DNA of 64,000 bases from Phymorhynchus buccinoides. Its lineage: Eukaryota; Mollusca; Gastropoda; Neogastropoda; Raphitomidae. Made by a program: the position numbers and the translations under genes. Shown here in pieces: positions 24,001 through 30,378 of the stretch (positions are counted from its first letter, which is position 1; each line of letters starts with the position of its first letter). Location: the NCBI GenBank assembly GCA_017654935.2, contig CM065683.1, positions 6,649,301 to 6,713,300 of the forward strand, written 5' to 3'. A model generated the notes under the pieces. That model searched no databases. It saw nothing but the letters and a program-made list of their open reading frames with translations, and had not been told where the DNA came from.

Positions 24001-25629
24001 ATTTTCAGATGTGAAATGTTTCCAATAAACATACCCTTGTCTTGGAGGTGGAGGTGGAGGTGGAGGTGGTGCATTATGTTCAAGTCGTACAGACCCTTTC
24101 AGCTCAGCAGGGCTGTTCTTGGCTGCAGAAGCAAGTCTTATTCCTTTTCTCCTCTGAAAATGAAACAGAGCGCTCATTTTGAAAAGAGAATTTGGAAGCT
24201 AAACTTTGTTTAATTTTTGTGAGTAAATGTTCATTCATTAATTAAACTTCCAAATCAACCCTTTCCATGTAATAATCATATTTATCCATGGCCTGTAACT
24301 GCACACACACACAGTATCATATTGCTGTATGCACACACACAATGGTGGTTGTTGTTTTTTACATCTCTTTCCATTGCAAATTGATTTTTTTTCCTGTTTT
24401 TGTTTTTCATTTTGTTTGCTTCAGTTGTTTCTTATTTATTTATTCATGAGGACACGATAAAAAAAAAGAGCTTTGCTTAGCTTATTCTTTCATTGTCAAT
24501 AAAGATAATTTTGACTTGACACACACAATGACATACATACACACACACATGTACATGTATATGTGCACACTATGGTGAAACAACAAGATGGCAATGTACT
24601 CCCAGTTCAGTCGTTTCTCACTTTCACTTTATTACTGGCCCTTTCATAATAACTACCTTGAGCTTCCCATCACCAACATCCAGTAAGCTCCTAGTCCTAG
24701 CATAACATCATCAGTCCAAAATCCTCCGAAGTCGGAGTGTGGCTGCCCATGTGGCGGGGTAATAAAAAATGGTCACACACGTAATGTTCTCATCCCTAGG
24801 TCTGGTGCATTTGTACCATAGTGTTCAAGCCCCGGGGACCGCTACGGTAGCTGGATTGGTCTTGCCTAGATACTGCGAAAAGGCCTATGGTTCACACTTT
24901 TTTGTTTTGGTTTGTTTTATGTCTTTGTTTCTGTTTTTAAATTGGACTTAAAATCTGCTTCAATAAACAACAAGAATGTGAATAACTTCAACAACTGTAG
25001 GACAAGGAAGAGCTAAGATCTGCTGGCTCCTGAGGCATTTTTGTTTTGATTCTCTCTGTTTCTTTCTTTCTTCTCCTTTGGTCACACCTCTAAGTGCATA
25101 CATTTACTTCTGTAAATAGAAGTTGGTCGCCATCACAGAAGAAGAACTCAAGAAGCATCATAATAATTGTTTAGGTCAGGTCAGGTAGTTAGGACATTAG
25201 GCCTCGCTGCCTCTTCACTGTCCTGTCATTTTTGTTTGAACTTTTGCACAGCTGAGACTCTCAGTGAGAGGTTTTTGTATTTTGTTTTCGGCAAATCTGC
25301 CTGTTGATGGAGGATGCTATATGCAAGAAGAAGTGCTTGATGATCCCTGGCGTCCTTAAGCCAGGGAACAACAACAATAATATATTGGAAAAGGCAATTA
25401 TTTACACAAATAAAGGAATATCACTTTTATCAGAGTAATGAAATGAATAAAAAATCCGAGAATGACCTCGTCACGTATTCAATAACAAATACGAGTTTCA
25501 GTATAAAAGTACTATGGACATGCAAAAAGACCCTGTTCAGGATCAGGATCAATACGTCGCAGGTGCCAATACTGGCAATAGTCGTACTGTTAAAGCAGTT
25601 GATAACCGTGTTGTAGATGTCTTCCACAT
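7758..25629 (-). CDS. IMMT: MIC60/mitofilin, MICOS complex subunit (13-exon gene model)
   Basis: MIC60 is the core inner-membrane subunit of MICOS, which builds crista junctions and contacts the outer membrane. Coding exons on the minus strand: 25629-25573, 24153-24035, 23709-23509, 22172-22079, 21597-21540, 20497-20402, 18307-18168, 17620-17523, 15982-15847, 14774-14651, 13338-13115, 9433-9205, 8380-7758. All phases agree, giving 732 codons plus stop; human IMMT is 758 residues. Order: basic presequence (1-50), poly-Pro, one membrane segment (about 68-88), low-complexity linker, long coiled coil (about 180-520), and the conserved mitofilin C-terminal domain (526-732). Conserved motifs include ALIAHAHRR (exon 11), RQAAAHSDHLQD (exon 12) and RGVWTEDSLRERF (exon 13). 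It is divergent from MRPL35, and four acceptors carry tandem duplications. Exon 1 is the least certain part. Confidence 0.93.
8381..9204 (-). other. MIC60 intron 12, no element recognised
   Basis: Unassigned AT-rich intron between the GTCAG donor of exon 12 and the TTTCAG acceptor of exon 13. I see no transposon ends or open coding segment. Confidence 0.6.
9205..9433 (-). CDS. IMMT: MIC60 exon 12, coiled coil
   Basis: Residues 450-525. The acceptor CCTTCCTCAG enters in phase 0 and the donor is GAAG/GTCAG in phase 1. It encodes DAEARVEFEKELRQQLSRQ, RQAAAHSDHLQDVLQVQ and a Glu/Gln-rich helix, aligning with the human RRQAAAHTDHLRD block. Its first 30-60 bases and its acceptor are the source of the 80-bp array upstream. 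Confidence 0.93.
9458..9673. mobile_element. TTAA-flanked MITE-G
   Basis: TIRs CCCCTTGACTGCCA and TGGCAGTCAAGGG lie inside TTAA at both ends, 216 bp in all. The TTAA target and the C-rich start fit a piggyBac-type non-autonomous element. It is 25 bp from the exon 12 acceptor. Confidence 0.75.
9876..11222 (-). repeat. 80-bp minisatellite built from the MIC60 exon 12 acceptor (about 14 copies)
   Basis: Units of about 80 bp (for example starts at 10,009, 10,089 and 10,169) each hold, in gene orientation, GTTCCTCAG followed by GACGCTGAGGCCCTTGTGGA and GTTTGAGAAGGAG. This is a diverged copy of the exon 12 acceptor plus its first codons. The rest of each unit is CAGCTGTTTACACGTGACTT. A variant stretch lies at 10,225-10,470. 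The array lies in intron 11, just upstream of the real exon. Confidence 0.9.
11225..11530 (-). mobile_element. SINE-1 copy, inverted
   Basis: Reverse complement of SINE-1: GCTCAGACAGTTTCCCGTCA, then TAGGCCCAGTATGTCCGAC, then ACAGAACTTCCAGAAGG, then CCCCGGTTACCCC. It abuts the end of the 80-bp array. Confidence 0.6.
11880..12418. mobile_element. TTAA-flanked MITE-E (540 bp)
   Basis: It begins TTAACCCAATGACTCCCAAC and ends GTCCTAGAGAGGGTTAA. Full copies occur at 42,968-43,512 and, inverted, 53,181-53,726. It is non-coding. The TTAA boundaries suggest the piggyBac type. Confidence 0.75.
12419..13114. other. MIC60 intron 11, remainder
   Basis: It contains a dispersed repeat at 12,535-12,655 (GGTCAGGTCAGGTAGTTAGG to GGCAAATCTGCCT), also present at 25,172-25,305. 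The rest is unassigned AT-rich intron. Confidence 0.5.
13115..13338 (-). CDS. IMMT: MIC60 exon 11, coiled coil with ALIAHAHRR motif
   Basis: Residues 375-449. The acceptor CTCCTGGCAG enters in phase 1 and the donor is AAATGG/GTAAGG in phase 0. It encodes KKLTEEELNALIAHAHRRVE, then Gln/Glu/Ala-rich coiled coil. The ALIAHAHRR segment is nearly identical in vertebrate IMMT (SLIAHAHRR). The 5' end of this exon is duplicated at 13,441-13,507. Confidence 0.94.
13360..13438. mobile_element. MITE-A partial copy at the exon 11 duplication junction
   Basis: It begins at TA with CAGTGGAACCTCCCTTATAA and runs to CTTCTTTGTAAGTATTAA, the left part of MITE-A. It lies between the true exon 11 acceptor region and the duplicated one. 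Confidence 0.7.
13439..13507 (-). repeat. Duplicated MIC60 exon 11 start plus acceptor
   Basis: From 13,441 the sequence repeats 13,308-13,359 with few differences: GTGGGCGATCAGGGCGTTCA, then the KKLTEEELNA codons, CTGGCAG and AAACGTTTGTA. It is a decoy copy of the acceptor and about the first 45 bases of the exon, upstream of the real exon. Confidence 0.88.
13718..14043. mobile_element. MITE-N copy
   Basis: Same family as 6,548-6,873: GGGGGCCGTTTCACAAGGG, ATTGGTCCATTAAAGC, GACCAATCAGACAAGAGC and GTGTTTCTTAGACCCC. It lies in MIC60 intron 10. Confidence 0.65.
14090..14317. mobile_element. TTAA-flanked MITE-D
   Basis: TTAACCCTTTCGCCACCAAG at left and GGCGGCGAAAGGGTTAA at right. The family is about 240 bp and has TTAA target duplications. 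It is directly followed by a second copy sharing the TTAA at 14,314-14,317. Confidence 0.78.
14314..14553. mobile_element. TTAA-flanked MITE-D, second copy
   Basis: It starts in the shared TTAA (CCCTTTCAACGCTAGCCATT) and ends GCGATGAAAAAGTTAA. It is back-to-back with the previous copy. Confidence 0.7.
14651..14774 (-). CDS. IMMT: MIC60 exon 10, coiled coil
   Basis: Residues 334-374. The acceptor GATGGCTCAG enters in phase 0 and the donor is CCGAG/GTAC in phase 1. It encodes KYKDLIDRGRKQFAEELESI and MPDVKLGNRG, aligning with the vertebrate block that ends LDSITPEV. Confidence 0.92.
14921..15262 (+). mobile_element. SINE-1 copy (second 3' variant)
   Basis: CCCCGTGGGGATACCGGGG, TTCTGGAAGTTCTGTGCTTG, then a 3' half with GACCAGTGAAAACTGAAAGC and GGCCATATGGCCTGGGAACG, ending in (GAA)n. 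The 3' half differs from the 7,040 copy, so there are at least two subfamilies. Confidence 0.65.
15311..15480. mobile_element. Small MITE (ACCATATTTTTCGGACTAT family)
   Basis: Ends ACCATATTTTTCGGACTATA and CCATAAAATACAGTA are roughly inverted. It resembles 6,232-6,405. Confidence 0.45.
15847..15982 (-). CDS. IMMT: MIC60 exon 9, coiled coil
   Basis: Residues 288-333. The acceptor CCGTGCAG enters in phase 2 and the donor is GCTGAG/GTACC in phase 0. It encodes STLESLKRSIDTGKQSKATK and ETYNKVHNKMRIISAE, a basic helical stretch in the coiled coil. Confidence 0.9.
15997..16240. mobile_element. TTAA-flanked MITE-D
   Basis: TTAACCCTTTGACCGCCGAA to CTGGCGGTGAAAGGGTT. It lies 15 bp upstream of the exon 9 acceptor in gene orientation. 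Confidence 0.72.
16335..16655 (+). mobile_element. SINE-1 copy
   Basis: CCCCCCGTGGGAAGGGGTCTT, TTCTGGAAGTTCTGTGCTTG, the GACCAGTGAAAACTGAAAAC 3' half and a (GAA)n tail. Confidence 0.62.
17168..17368. repeat. (CT)n-rich microsatellite
   Basis: Long interrupted CT tract with CCTT variants in MIC60 intron 8. Confidence 0.9.
17523..17620 (-). CDS. IMMT: MIC60 exon 8, coiled coil
   Basis: Residues 256-287. The acceptor TTGATAG enters in phase 0 and the donor is GCCAG/GTACTG in phase 2. It encodes ILDKDRQWQVVGDAYRERER and EANKQMDEAR, matching the vertebrate QWRTVEGALKERRKAVDEA block. A second AG seven bases downstream is possible but breaks the phase. Confidence 0.88.
18168..18307 (-). CDS. IMMT: MIC60 exon 7, coiled coil
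   Basis: Residues 209-255. The acceptor GCGTGCAG enters in phase 1 and the donor is CAGAG/GTTTGG in phase 0. It encodes LEVILENLGKRAGETTETAV and KKHTQLLKQAMEDTTE. The intron next to its acceptor seeds the 99-bp array. Confidence 0.88.
18392..18641 (-). mobile_element. SINE-1 inverted copy inserted in the 99-bp array
   Basis: It is the reverse complement of the SINE-1 second variant: (TTC)n, GTTCCCAGGCCATATGGCC, then AGAAAGATAGTAGATGATAG. It interrupts the array unit between AAACACGTAC and AATTTACAGTTC, which are contiguous in all later units. The array unit therefore gives the empty site. Confidence 0.75.
18640..19545 (-). repeat. 99-bp minisatellite upstream of MIC60 exon 7 (about 9 copies)
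   Basis: Near-identical 99-bp units (starts at 18,801, 18,900 and 18,999) contain ATTGACTGCAGCACCAAACC and CACGCATTCATTTCACTATC. The diverged founder lies at 18,305-18,390, directly against the exon 7 acceptor. Each unit therefore copies the acceptor-proximal intron and ends in CCTCAG in gene orientation. The unit length is a multiple of 3, hence the 115-codon plus-strand ORF, which is not a gene. Confidence 0.92.
20071..20292. mobile_element. MITE-C (CAGGGCTCCCA ends)
   Basis: About 220 bp with inverted ends CAGGGCTCCCAGGGACC and GACCCC..TGGGAGTCCTGA. Copies lie at 27,593-27,806 and 52,748-52,966. It is internally GGGTCC-rich. Confidence 0.7.
20402..20497 (-). CDS. IMMT: MIC60 exon 6, start of coiled coil, preceded by acceptor array
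   Basis: Residues 177-208. The acceptor TTTGGTCTCCAG enters in phase 1 and the donor is AATGCAG/GTGAAT in phase 1. It encodes AKAQALRTKEEQKRVAEQRL and KEKEAEEAAENA, a charged helix. It is preceded by six more tandem copies of the acceptor plus the AKAQALRT codons in the same frame. Confidence 0.9.
20498..20870 (-). repeat. 57-bp in-frame acceptor array at MIC60 exon 6 (7 units including the exon)
   Basis: Units of 57 bp (AGCGCTTGA at 20,482, 20,539 and 20,596) each contain, in gene orientation, a pyrimidine-rich CCTTGTTCTCTAG and CCAAAGCTCAAGCGCTTAGA. Each therefore has an acceptor and the first exon codons. Because 57 is 19 codons and no stop occurs, the frame stays open from 20,897 to the exon. 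An upstream acceptor would add repeats of MYRSCSFPCSLAKAQALRT. Confidence 0.92.
20957..21045. repeat. (GT)n microsatellite
   Basis: Nearly pure GT run of about 40 dinucleotides in MIC60 intron 5. Confidence 0.95.
21096..21341. mobile_element. TTAA-flanked MITE-D
   Basis: TTAACCCTTTCACTGCCAAT to GGGGGTGAAAGGGTTAA, both ends in TTAA. Confidence 0.78.
21540..21597 (-). CDS. IMMT: MIC60 exon 5, linker
   Basis: Residues 158-176. The acceptor TTCTCAG is followed directly by CAG, a NAGNAG site, so one Gln may be optional. The donor is GAAG/GTAAGA in phase 1. It encodes QVAASKEDKPADVKPTKEE, low-complexity and polar. The assignment rests on phase and position rather than conservation. Confidence 0.75.
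22079..22172 (-). CDS. IMMT: MIC60 exon 4, linker
   Basis: Residues 126-157. The acceptor GTTCGCAG enters in phase 2 and the donor is GAAAAG/GTACGT in phase 0. It encodes PSGQMKPVTGGSRPSTEDQP and a Ser-rich end. This Pro/Ser-rich linker between the membrane segment and the coiled coil is variable in the family. Confidence 0.75.
22211..22743. mobile_element. TTAA-flanked MITE-F
   Basis: TTAACTCTCTCAACACCAAT at left, CAGTGTTGAATGAGTTAA at right. The motif ACGCTATAGCGTAC recurs near the right end in a short tandem duplication (22,585-22,705). Non-coding. Confidence 0.72.
23212..23468. mobile_element. TTAA-type MITE-D
   Basis: CCCTTTCATCGCCACTGTCG to GGCTGGTGTTGAAAGGGTTAA. The left target is mutated to TTAG. 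Confidence 0.72.
23509..23709 (-). CDS. IMMT: MIC60 exon 3, transmembrane segment
   Basis: Residues 59-125. The acceptor CTTTCAG enters in phase 2 and the donor is GCCATC/GTAAGT in phase 2. It encodes SFFGTLFKLLGVATVGTSGT and VAYAWYDPSFRKTLEDNVPY, then PEGFEPTAEPS. This is the single inner-membrane anchor with the Gly-rich face typical of MIC60. It is followed by the conserved W-D-x-x-F-R..-P-Y/S motif (human AKWDSHFRESVEKTIPYS). Confidence 0.93.
24035..24153 (-). CDS. IMMT: MIC60 exon 2, presequence end and poly-Pro
   Basis: Residues 20-58. The acceptor TTTCATTTTCAG enters in phase 0 and the donor is ACAAGG/GTATG in phase 2. It encodes RRKGIRLASAAKNSPAELKG, then a run of nine prolines from a CCACCT-type repeat, then RQG. 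Basic and Ser/Ala-rich, as in a mitochondrial targeting sequence. An ATG at 24,177 reads into this frame, but it lies inside the polypyrimidine tract. Confidence 0.8.
24735..24835 (+). mobile_element. SINE-3-like copy, partial
   Basis: GTGTGGCTGCCCATGTGGCG to TTGTACCATAGTGTTCAAG, matching 4,541 and 28,552. Confidence 0.5.
25172..25380 (+). mobile_element. Dispersed repeat with CAA tail
   Basis: It starts GGTCAGGTCAGGTAGTTAGG and ends GGCGTCCTTAAGCCAGGGAA followed by CAACAACAATAATA. A shorter copy lies at 12,535-12,655. The CCAGGGAA/CAA end is shared with SINE-3. Confidence 0.5.
25573..25629 (-). CDS. IMMT: MIC60 exon 1 (predicted), start of mitochondrial presequence
   Basis: ATG at 25,629-25,627 opens MWKTSTTRLSTALTVRLLP, rich in Thr, Arg and Leu with no acid. 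That is the profile of an N-terminal mitochondrial targeting helix. A donor TTGCCA/GTATTG in phase 0 joins exon 2 in phase. An alternative donor at GCGAC/GTATTG would need the AGAG acceptor two bases further in. Its place opposite MRPL35 supports it, but there is no conservation to test it against. Confidence 0.55.
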
Positions 25630-25917
25630 GATTTTTTCAACTTTCAGTTGGTTGTCTGCACAAACTGCGGCAGACGGTCAGAGGAAGGGTACCGGTAAAG
25701 GAACTGTGGGTAATATAAGTGGTAATAACAAAATAATAATTTTGTTTCCAATGTTTTGATTTTTTTAATAATTTGTTCCATTCAGAGTCTTCCTAAATAA
25801 TTGTGTGCTTTTGATGCATATGCAATACATATGGTCAGTACTAATGTTTTGGTAAATGCTTCTATTCTACTTGTCTTTCCCCCGTTACCTTTCCAGTACT
25901 ACTTTTGATGCACCAAA
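25630..25917. promoter_or_regulatory. Shared divergent promoter region of MIC60 and MRPL35
   Basis: The 288 bp between the predicted start codons of two divergent nuclear genes for mitochondrial proteins must hold both 5' UTRs and promoters. I see no clear TATA box in a fixed position for either gene and no transposon inserted here, in contrast to the surrounding DNA. Confidence 0.55.
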
Positions 25918-25948
25918 ATGGCTGCGTCCTTGAGGAGTGGGCTGAAAT
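25918..25948 (+). CDS. MRPL35: MRPL35 exon 1
   Basis: Codes MAASLRSGLK plus one base. The donor is GAAAT/GTAAGA in phase 1. The start MAAS is the same as in the human protein. Confidence 0.82.
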
Positions 25949-28129
25949 GTAAGAACTAAACTTGTGTTAGGCCTAGATGCACTTAAATACTAACATTTGA
26001 ATCCTTGCACTCAATGCTTGTTGTCACTAAGCATGCTGGATTTTACCACGCAAGTACAAATGAGCCGTGGTATTGTGCAAAATTAATTTGACCCAGTCGG
26101 ATTTGTGAAATTCAGTGAAACTCAAAAACTTGACAGACTGAATGTGCAAATGGTCAGGTCAGGTCAGGTCAGATCTTCATGATTTGATTTTGAACATTAT
26201 TCATTTTGTAAAAATAATGTTGCACAATCATTTGAAAATAAAATTGAACGTAGATGAAAGAAGAACATCTCATAATTAGAATGGAGATGTCTGCAAAACG
26301 AGTACAGTCCTGAATACAATACATTTTGAATGAGGGCCTATGTGTTTGCTTTTGTTTGTGTCTGTGAACTGAAAATCGACACAAATCTGCCAGTTTTAAC
26401 TGCAACACACAGCCACTGAAAGTTGTGGCCTGAAAGGTTTAAATTGCACTTAGCTCACATCACATCACATGATCATCATCAACATGATCAAGGGTGACAC
26501 CTGGACAAAATATAAAGCAGGAAGGCCTGGGTTCTGGCGTGCCAGGGTGGAGTCGTTTGAGGAGGACAAGGGGCGAAGCTAAGGTTGTTTGTGCACACTT
26601 TTACCAGTAAAATCAGAGCATTCAGAAACAGATTTCTATTTTTTTTTAAACAATAACACGATTTTCGTTCTCATTCCACATTAATTATTCTTCAGCAAAA
26701 TATTGCAAATTCAGGATTTCCTGAAAAATAACAAAAGCCAAAATCAGGATTCCTGCCATGTGGTTTTCATCCATGCATGAGTAAGGACTACTGCTGGTTT
26801 ACTTTTTTGTTTACTTTTAGTTCCAATGGGGGACAGATAGTGTATGAGCATGGTACATAAAGAGATCTCTTTCAAATTATGGAATTCTTGTCAGTATGTT
26901 ACTATGTATATCTGCTAACAAACACTATCTTGTGGATCAACCCCAACAGGAAGACATTTCTAATAAAAGAATGGTGTCTTCTAAGTTCTCTGCACTAGGC
27001 TGAAAAGTCCACAATTTAAGCAAACCAGCACAAGGTGAAGAGAAAAATAAGAACATTTTGGGTAGAATAGATAAGTTATTAAAATGCGGAAATTGTGATT
27101 TGAAAAATGTAATACATGTGGGTAGAAAGAGCCGACCACTGAGGTGATCCTCTAATTAAAGGGATGCAAGTAAACCTTGTGGTGTAACTGCTCCCTGAGC
27201 CCAACATGTAAAGAGCTGGAAAGTCAGTGCATAAAGAGTTGGCAGTGGATCCAATATTGGATGCCTGTGGCACACACACCGAAGTGGAATATAATGTTTT
27301 GTGGTATAATTTGTTCATAAGACCTACTTCTCTGAGACATTGCCCTTCTTTGTACGTATTAAAATTACCTCCCTTATAAGACCCGTCCCTTATAAGACCT
27401 CATTTTGGATGATTTTTTGAAGGTCTTATATTATAAGGGGGGTTCCACTGTATTACCTTCTGGTCACGAAGACTCGTCACTGGAATCCGAGCTGCCTCCA
27501 CCTGGAGAGAATGTTGCCAGACTTAGTGCAGCACCATTAAAAAAAATGTGCATGCTTTTTTTTTGTGGCTGAATGGAGAAGATCAGGGCTCCCAATCGTC
27601 GCGCAAAACAAGGGGTCCCAGGGACTCCTTCACTTACATTATAGGGCCTAGAGGGTCCTTTAGGCGGGATAGAGGGTCCCAGTGGCACAGCGAATGCTAA
27701 AAAGAATTTTTCTAGTGCATACCTGGACCCCCTGCACATTCTTTTAGAGGGTCCTGTAGAATTTTAGTGCTTCAGACCCCCAAATGGGGGTCCCTGGGAG
27801 CCCTGAAGATGTAAATTTTGATCAGTTGACATCTTTGTTGCCAGTATTGCTACTGGGTTCTTTAACGTGTGTAATCATATAGGACCTCGGTTTTTGTCAG
27901 CTGATCTGAGTTATTAGGTATTAGGTACTTCATAGTCACAGAGGTGTCTGTGAAATTTGGGTTTCTCCCAGTCCATCTGGAGAGTGCGTCGCAGCCAGAG
28001 GCTTTTTTTGTTTTTTGGATGCGATTTTTGTGTGACTGATGAGGAAGGAAAGGGGTGTTTGTGTGTGTGTGTGTGTGTACATTTTGACCAACTGATAACT
28101 TTTTCATTGCCACTGGGTTTAATGGGCAC

Positions 28130-28163
<34 letters not shown>

Positions 28164-30341
28164 TCCACACACAGACTGTAAGGCCTAGTGTAAAGTGAGA
28201 GAGAAAATCCCCTGTACCCAGGTTCGAACTCGGGTTTACTTGACACGAAGCGAACGTGTTACCACTGTGCATCGAGTTAGCGTTGAGATCATGAGGTCTG
28301 GTGGAGGGTGAGCAGTCTGTTGCTTACAACTTAAAGAAAAAAATACTAGTTGAAAGCGAAGGTGTTGCTGTTGCTGCATCTCAAAACTACAAACTCCGCC
28401 TTGCCTTAAGGCTGTGTCAGACCAATTGACATAGGCTAGAACACCAAGGCTACGTCAAAATGTTATGCTATGCATAGTTGTGCGGGGATTGTCTTTAGCC
28501 ATGACAAGCTCCCAGCATAACATCATTAGTCTCCAGAATCCCCCGAAGACGGAGTGTGGCTGCCCACTTGGCGGGGTAATCAAAAACGGTCGCACACGTA
28601 ATGTTCCCATCCGTAGCTGATGCACTTGTACCACAGTGTTAAAGTGCTTCCGCTTTGGGATGATCCCTGGAGTCTTTTAGCCAGGGTAAGCCAACAACAA
28701 ACTATGTCCTTTTTTAGACTAATGTCTCAATGAAGATGTTTTTTGATAAAATTATATTGGAGCTGTAAAAAGTCGCTTTTAAGAATTTGTTTTCTTAATG
28801 GTCTTAATTTAGAGGTAAGTGTGGGGGGGGGGGGGGGGAATGAAAAAAAGAGCCATGGATACCTTCTACTTACCTTAAGCGCTTAGAGCTTTAGGCCGGG
28901 TTCACATTAGACGCGTAAGTTCCGTATGGAAAACCCTAAATAAGTGGAAGAAAGAAGGATAAAAGTTTACGCATATAAGAAATTCGGACACGTGCACAAA
29001 TCTTTACCCTTCTTTCTTTCACTTATTTATACATTGCGCACGGGTTTCCGCACAGAATATTCGCTTATGTGTGTACACGGCCTAAAGGTTAAGTGCTGTA
29101 TCAATGTTCTTAATAAATACAGAGAGCACGTTGATATGGCCTGCCTTCTTATTTTTGTCCTCTCTCCTCTTCTCCAGGTCTGTTTCAAAACTGCAGAGCT
29201 CTGTCACAAACTGCTGCCTCGCTGACAGGGCACTGGCAGGGTCCCGCCGTGGCAAGAACGGCGGTGAAAGCCGTCAGTAGACCACCAAGCCTGCTGTCCA
29301 ACTCCATCGTCAGCCACTACTTTGGGTCCTGGTCACCGGCGTGGCGCGTGGGAAACGGTGCTCTCCAACGGTATGAAACTTTGAATGACGATTGTGATCG
29401 TCTTCCCTGCGTTTCTTTTCTGTTCATTTTCTTCCAATTTTTCTTTTTATTCCATGTACTTCCAAGGGGCTTTCGGAAATAAACCTTGAAACTTGATACC
29501 GGGGTGGGTGGGGGGTCTTCCATAAAAATAGTTCCCCCACCTTCTGTGCTTGATACTTCCTTTAATCTACCACTCTTTGACTCTGCCTTTTCCCTTTGCT
29601 TTCTATCATCTATCTTTCTGATTTATTGGCCCATTCTCCTGCCTTTTTTTCCAGAGAAAACATCTTCCAATCTTTGAGCTCCTCCGAAATCGGAATGTGT
29701 CGGCTGTACGCAGTGGGGAGACCAGTGAAAACTGAAAACCTGAAAACATATGTACCTTACTCATTATGGCCTTTGAACACAGAAGAAGGTACAGCTTGGT
29801 CTTTTGTGGAACTCAAACTAGGGGTTTGCACTGGCTCTTAGTCTTTGTGCTGCAGCCGAGGGATTGGTTGGCCTTTGGAAAGTAACTTTCAAAATGTGGC
29901 AAAAATGTTAGGGTGATGGACCACTTTGTTAGAAAATGCATCATCAATAATACGTTTCCCTGGTGCGTTTTCAGACTACCCCCCCTCCAAGCCAGCACCC
30001 CGCTACTGGAGCACACGCGAAGCAAAGTGCGCTACAGCCGAAACAAGGGGAAGCCGCAGACGGTTCACTCCGTGGTCAACCGGTTCTACCGGCTGCACTG
30101 GGGCATCTGGATCCGAACCCGCGCGGGCCGCGGCAAGAGACTGTGGACGAAGCACACGGAGCGGAGGTACCGCCTGAGGCAGCATGTGTTCTGCAACAAG
30201 CAGCAGAGCAAGCTGCTGGACAAAATGGTCACCGACTTCTGGAAGCGCCCCAGATACTTCGTCGATGACCCGTACGAGCCGTACCAGCAGCGCCAAAACC
30301 TTGACGTCTACTTTCAACAGAAGAGACCGTTTTTCCCTTGA
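25918..30341 (+). CDS. MRPL35: MRPL35, mitochondrial ribosomal protein bL35m (3 exons)
   Basis: Component of the large subunit of the mitochondrial ribosome, homologous to bacterial L35. Exons 25918-25948, 29178-29370 and 29975-30341 join in phase to 196 residues plus stop; the human protein is 188. The first about 90 residues are a variable, basic, Ser-rich targeting region. The bL35 domain fills exon 3: KPQTVHSVVNRFYRLHWGIW, RRYRLRQHVFCNKQQSKLLD, KMVTDFWKR and YFVDDPYEPY. These correspond to the human RFLRLHCGLW, FVFCNKTQSKLLDKM and YVDDPYQKY. The start ATG has a good context (CAAAATGG). The gene is head-to-head with MIC60 and convergent with RRP12. Confidence 0.95.
25949..27318 (+). other. 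MRPL35 intron 1, 5' part, nothing recognised
   Basis: About 1.4 kb of AT-rich intron with no recognised transposon end, RNA gene or coding segment. Confidence 0.55.
27319..27452. mobile_element. MITE-A partial copy
   Basis: Lacks the left TIR. It contains TCTCTGAGACATTGCCCTTC, CCTCCCTTATAAGACC and the right end GGGGGGTTCCACTGTA. Confidence 0.7.
27593..27806. mobile_element. MITE-C copy
   Basis: TCAGGGCTCCCAATCG to TCCCTGGGAGCCCTGA, inverted relative to the 20,071 copy. Confidence 0.72.
27905..28275 (-). mobile_element. SINE-2, tRNA-derived, minus strand
   Basis: In minus orientation the head reads GTGGTAACACGTTCGCTTCG, with the B-box-like GAGTTCGAACCTGGGTACAG. The body is CGATAAACCGAGGTCCTGTG and the tail TGACTATGAAGTACCTAATA. 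It ends in CTAATACCTAATA. Confidence 0.8.
28552..28700 (+). mobile_element. SINE-3-like copy
   Basis: GAGTGTGGCTGCCCACTTGG to CTTTTAGCCAGGGTAAG, then a CAA-rich tail. Confidence 0.55.
28889..29088. mobile_element. Palindromic MITE
   Basis: The left end GCTTTAGGCCGGGTTCACAT pairs with the right end GTGTGTACACGGCCTAAAGG. Inside, CTAAATAAGTGGAAGAAAGA pairs with TCTTTCACTTATTTA. A related element at 6,982-7,445 is split by a SINE. Confidence 0.65.
29178..29370 (+). CDS. MRPL35: MRPL35 exon 2
   Basis: The acceptor CTCTTCTCCAG enters in phase 1 and the donor is CAACG/GTATGA in phase 2. It encodes LFQNCRALSQTAASLTGHWQ, then VKAVSRPPSLLSNSIVSHYF. Basic, Ser/Ala-rich and acid-free, consistent with a mitochondrial targeting region. 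Confidence 0.85.
29495..29790 (+). mobile_element. SINE-1 copy in MRPL35 intron 2
   Basis: GATACCGGGGTGGG, AATAGTTCCCCCACCTTCTG, the GACCAGTGAAAACTGAAAAC 3' half and a short GAA tail. Confidence 0.6.
29975..30341 (+). CDS. MRPL35: MRPL35 exon 3, bL35 domain
   Basis: The acceptor GTGCGTTTTCAG enters in phase 2; stop TGA at 30,339-30,341. It carries the whole bL35 core from KVRYSRNKGKPQTVHSVVNR to VDDPYEPYQQRQNLDVYFQQ, plus an unusual Phe/Pro-rich tail KRPFFP. Overlapping ORFs on either strand are shadows. Confidence 0.96.
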
Positions 30342-30378
30342 AAACGTCACATAGTTTCAGTCAATAGGGCATTTGAAT

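Noticed and set aside
24035..24177. MIC60 start codon at 24,177 (MSALFHFQRR)
   Set aside because: The first eight codons overlap a strong polypyrimidine tract and CAG acceptor. A better targeting start with matching phase lies at 25,629, so 24,153 is taken as an exon start.
29926..30350. Alternative ORFs over MRPL35 exon 3 on both strands
   Set aside because: Only the frame with the bL35 motifs fits the splice phases of exons 1 and 2.
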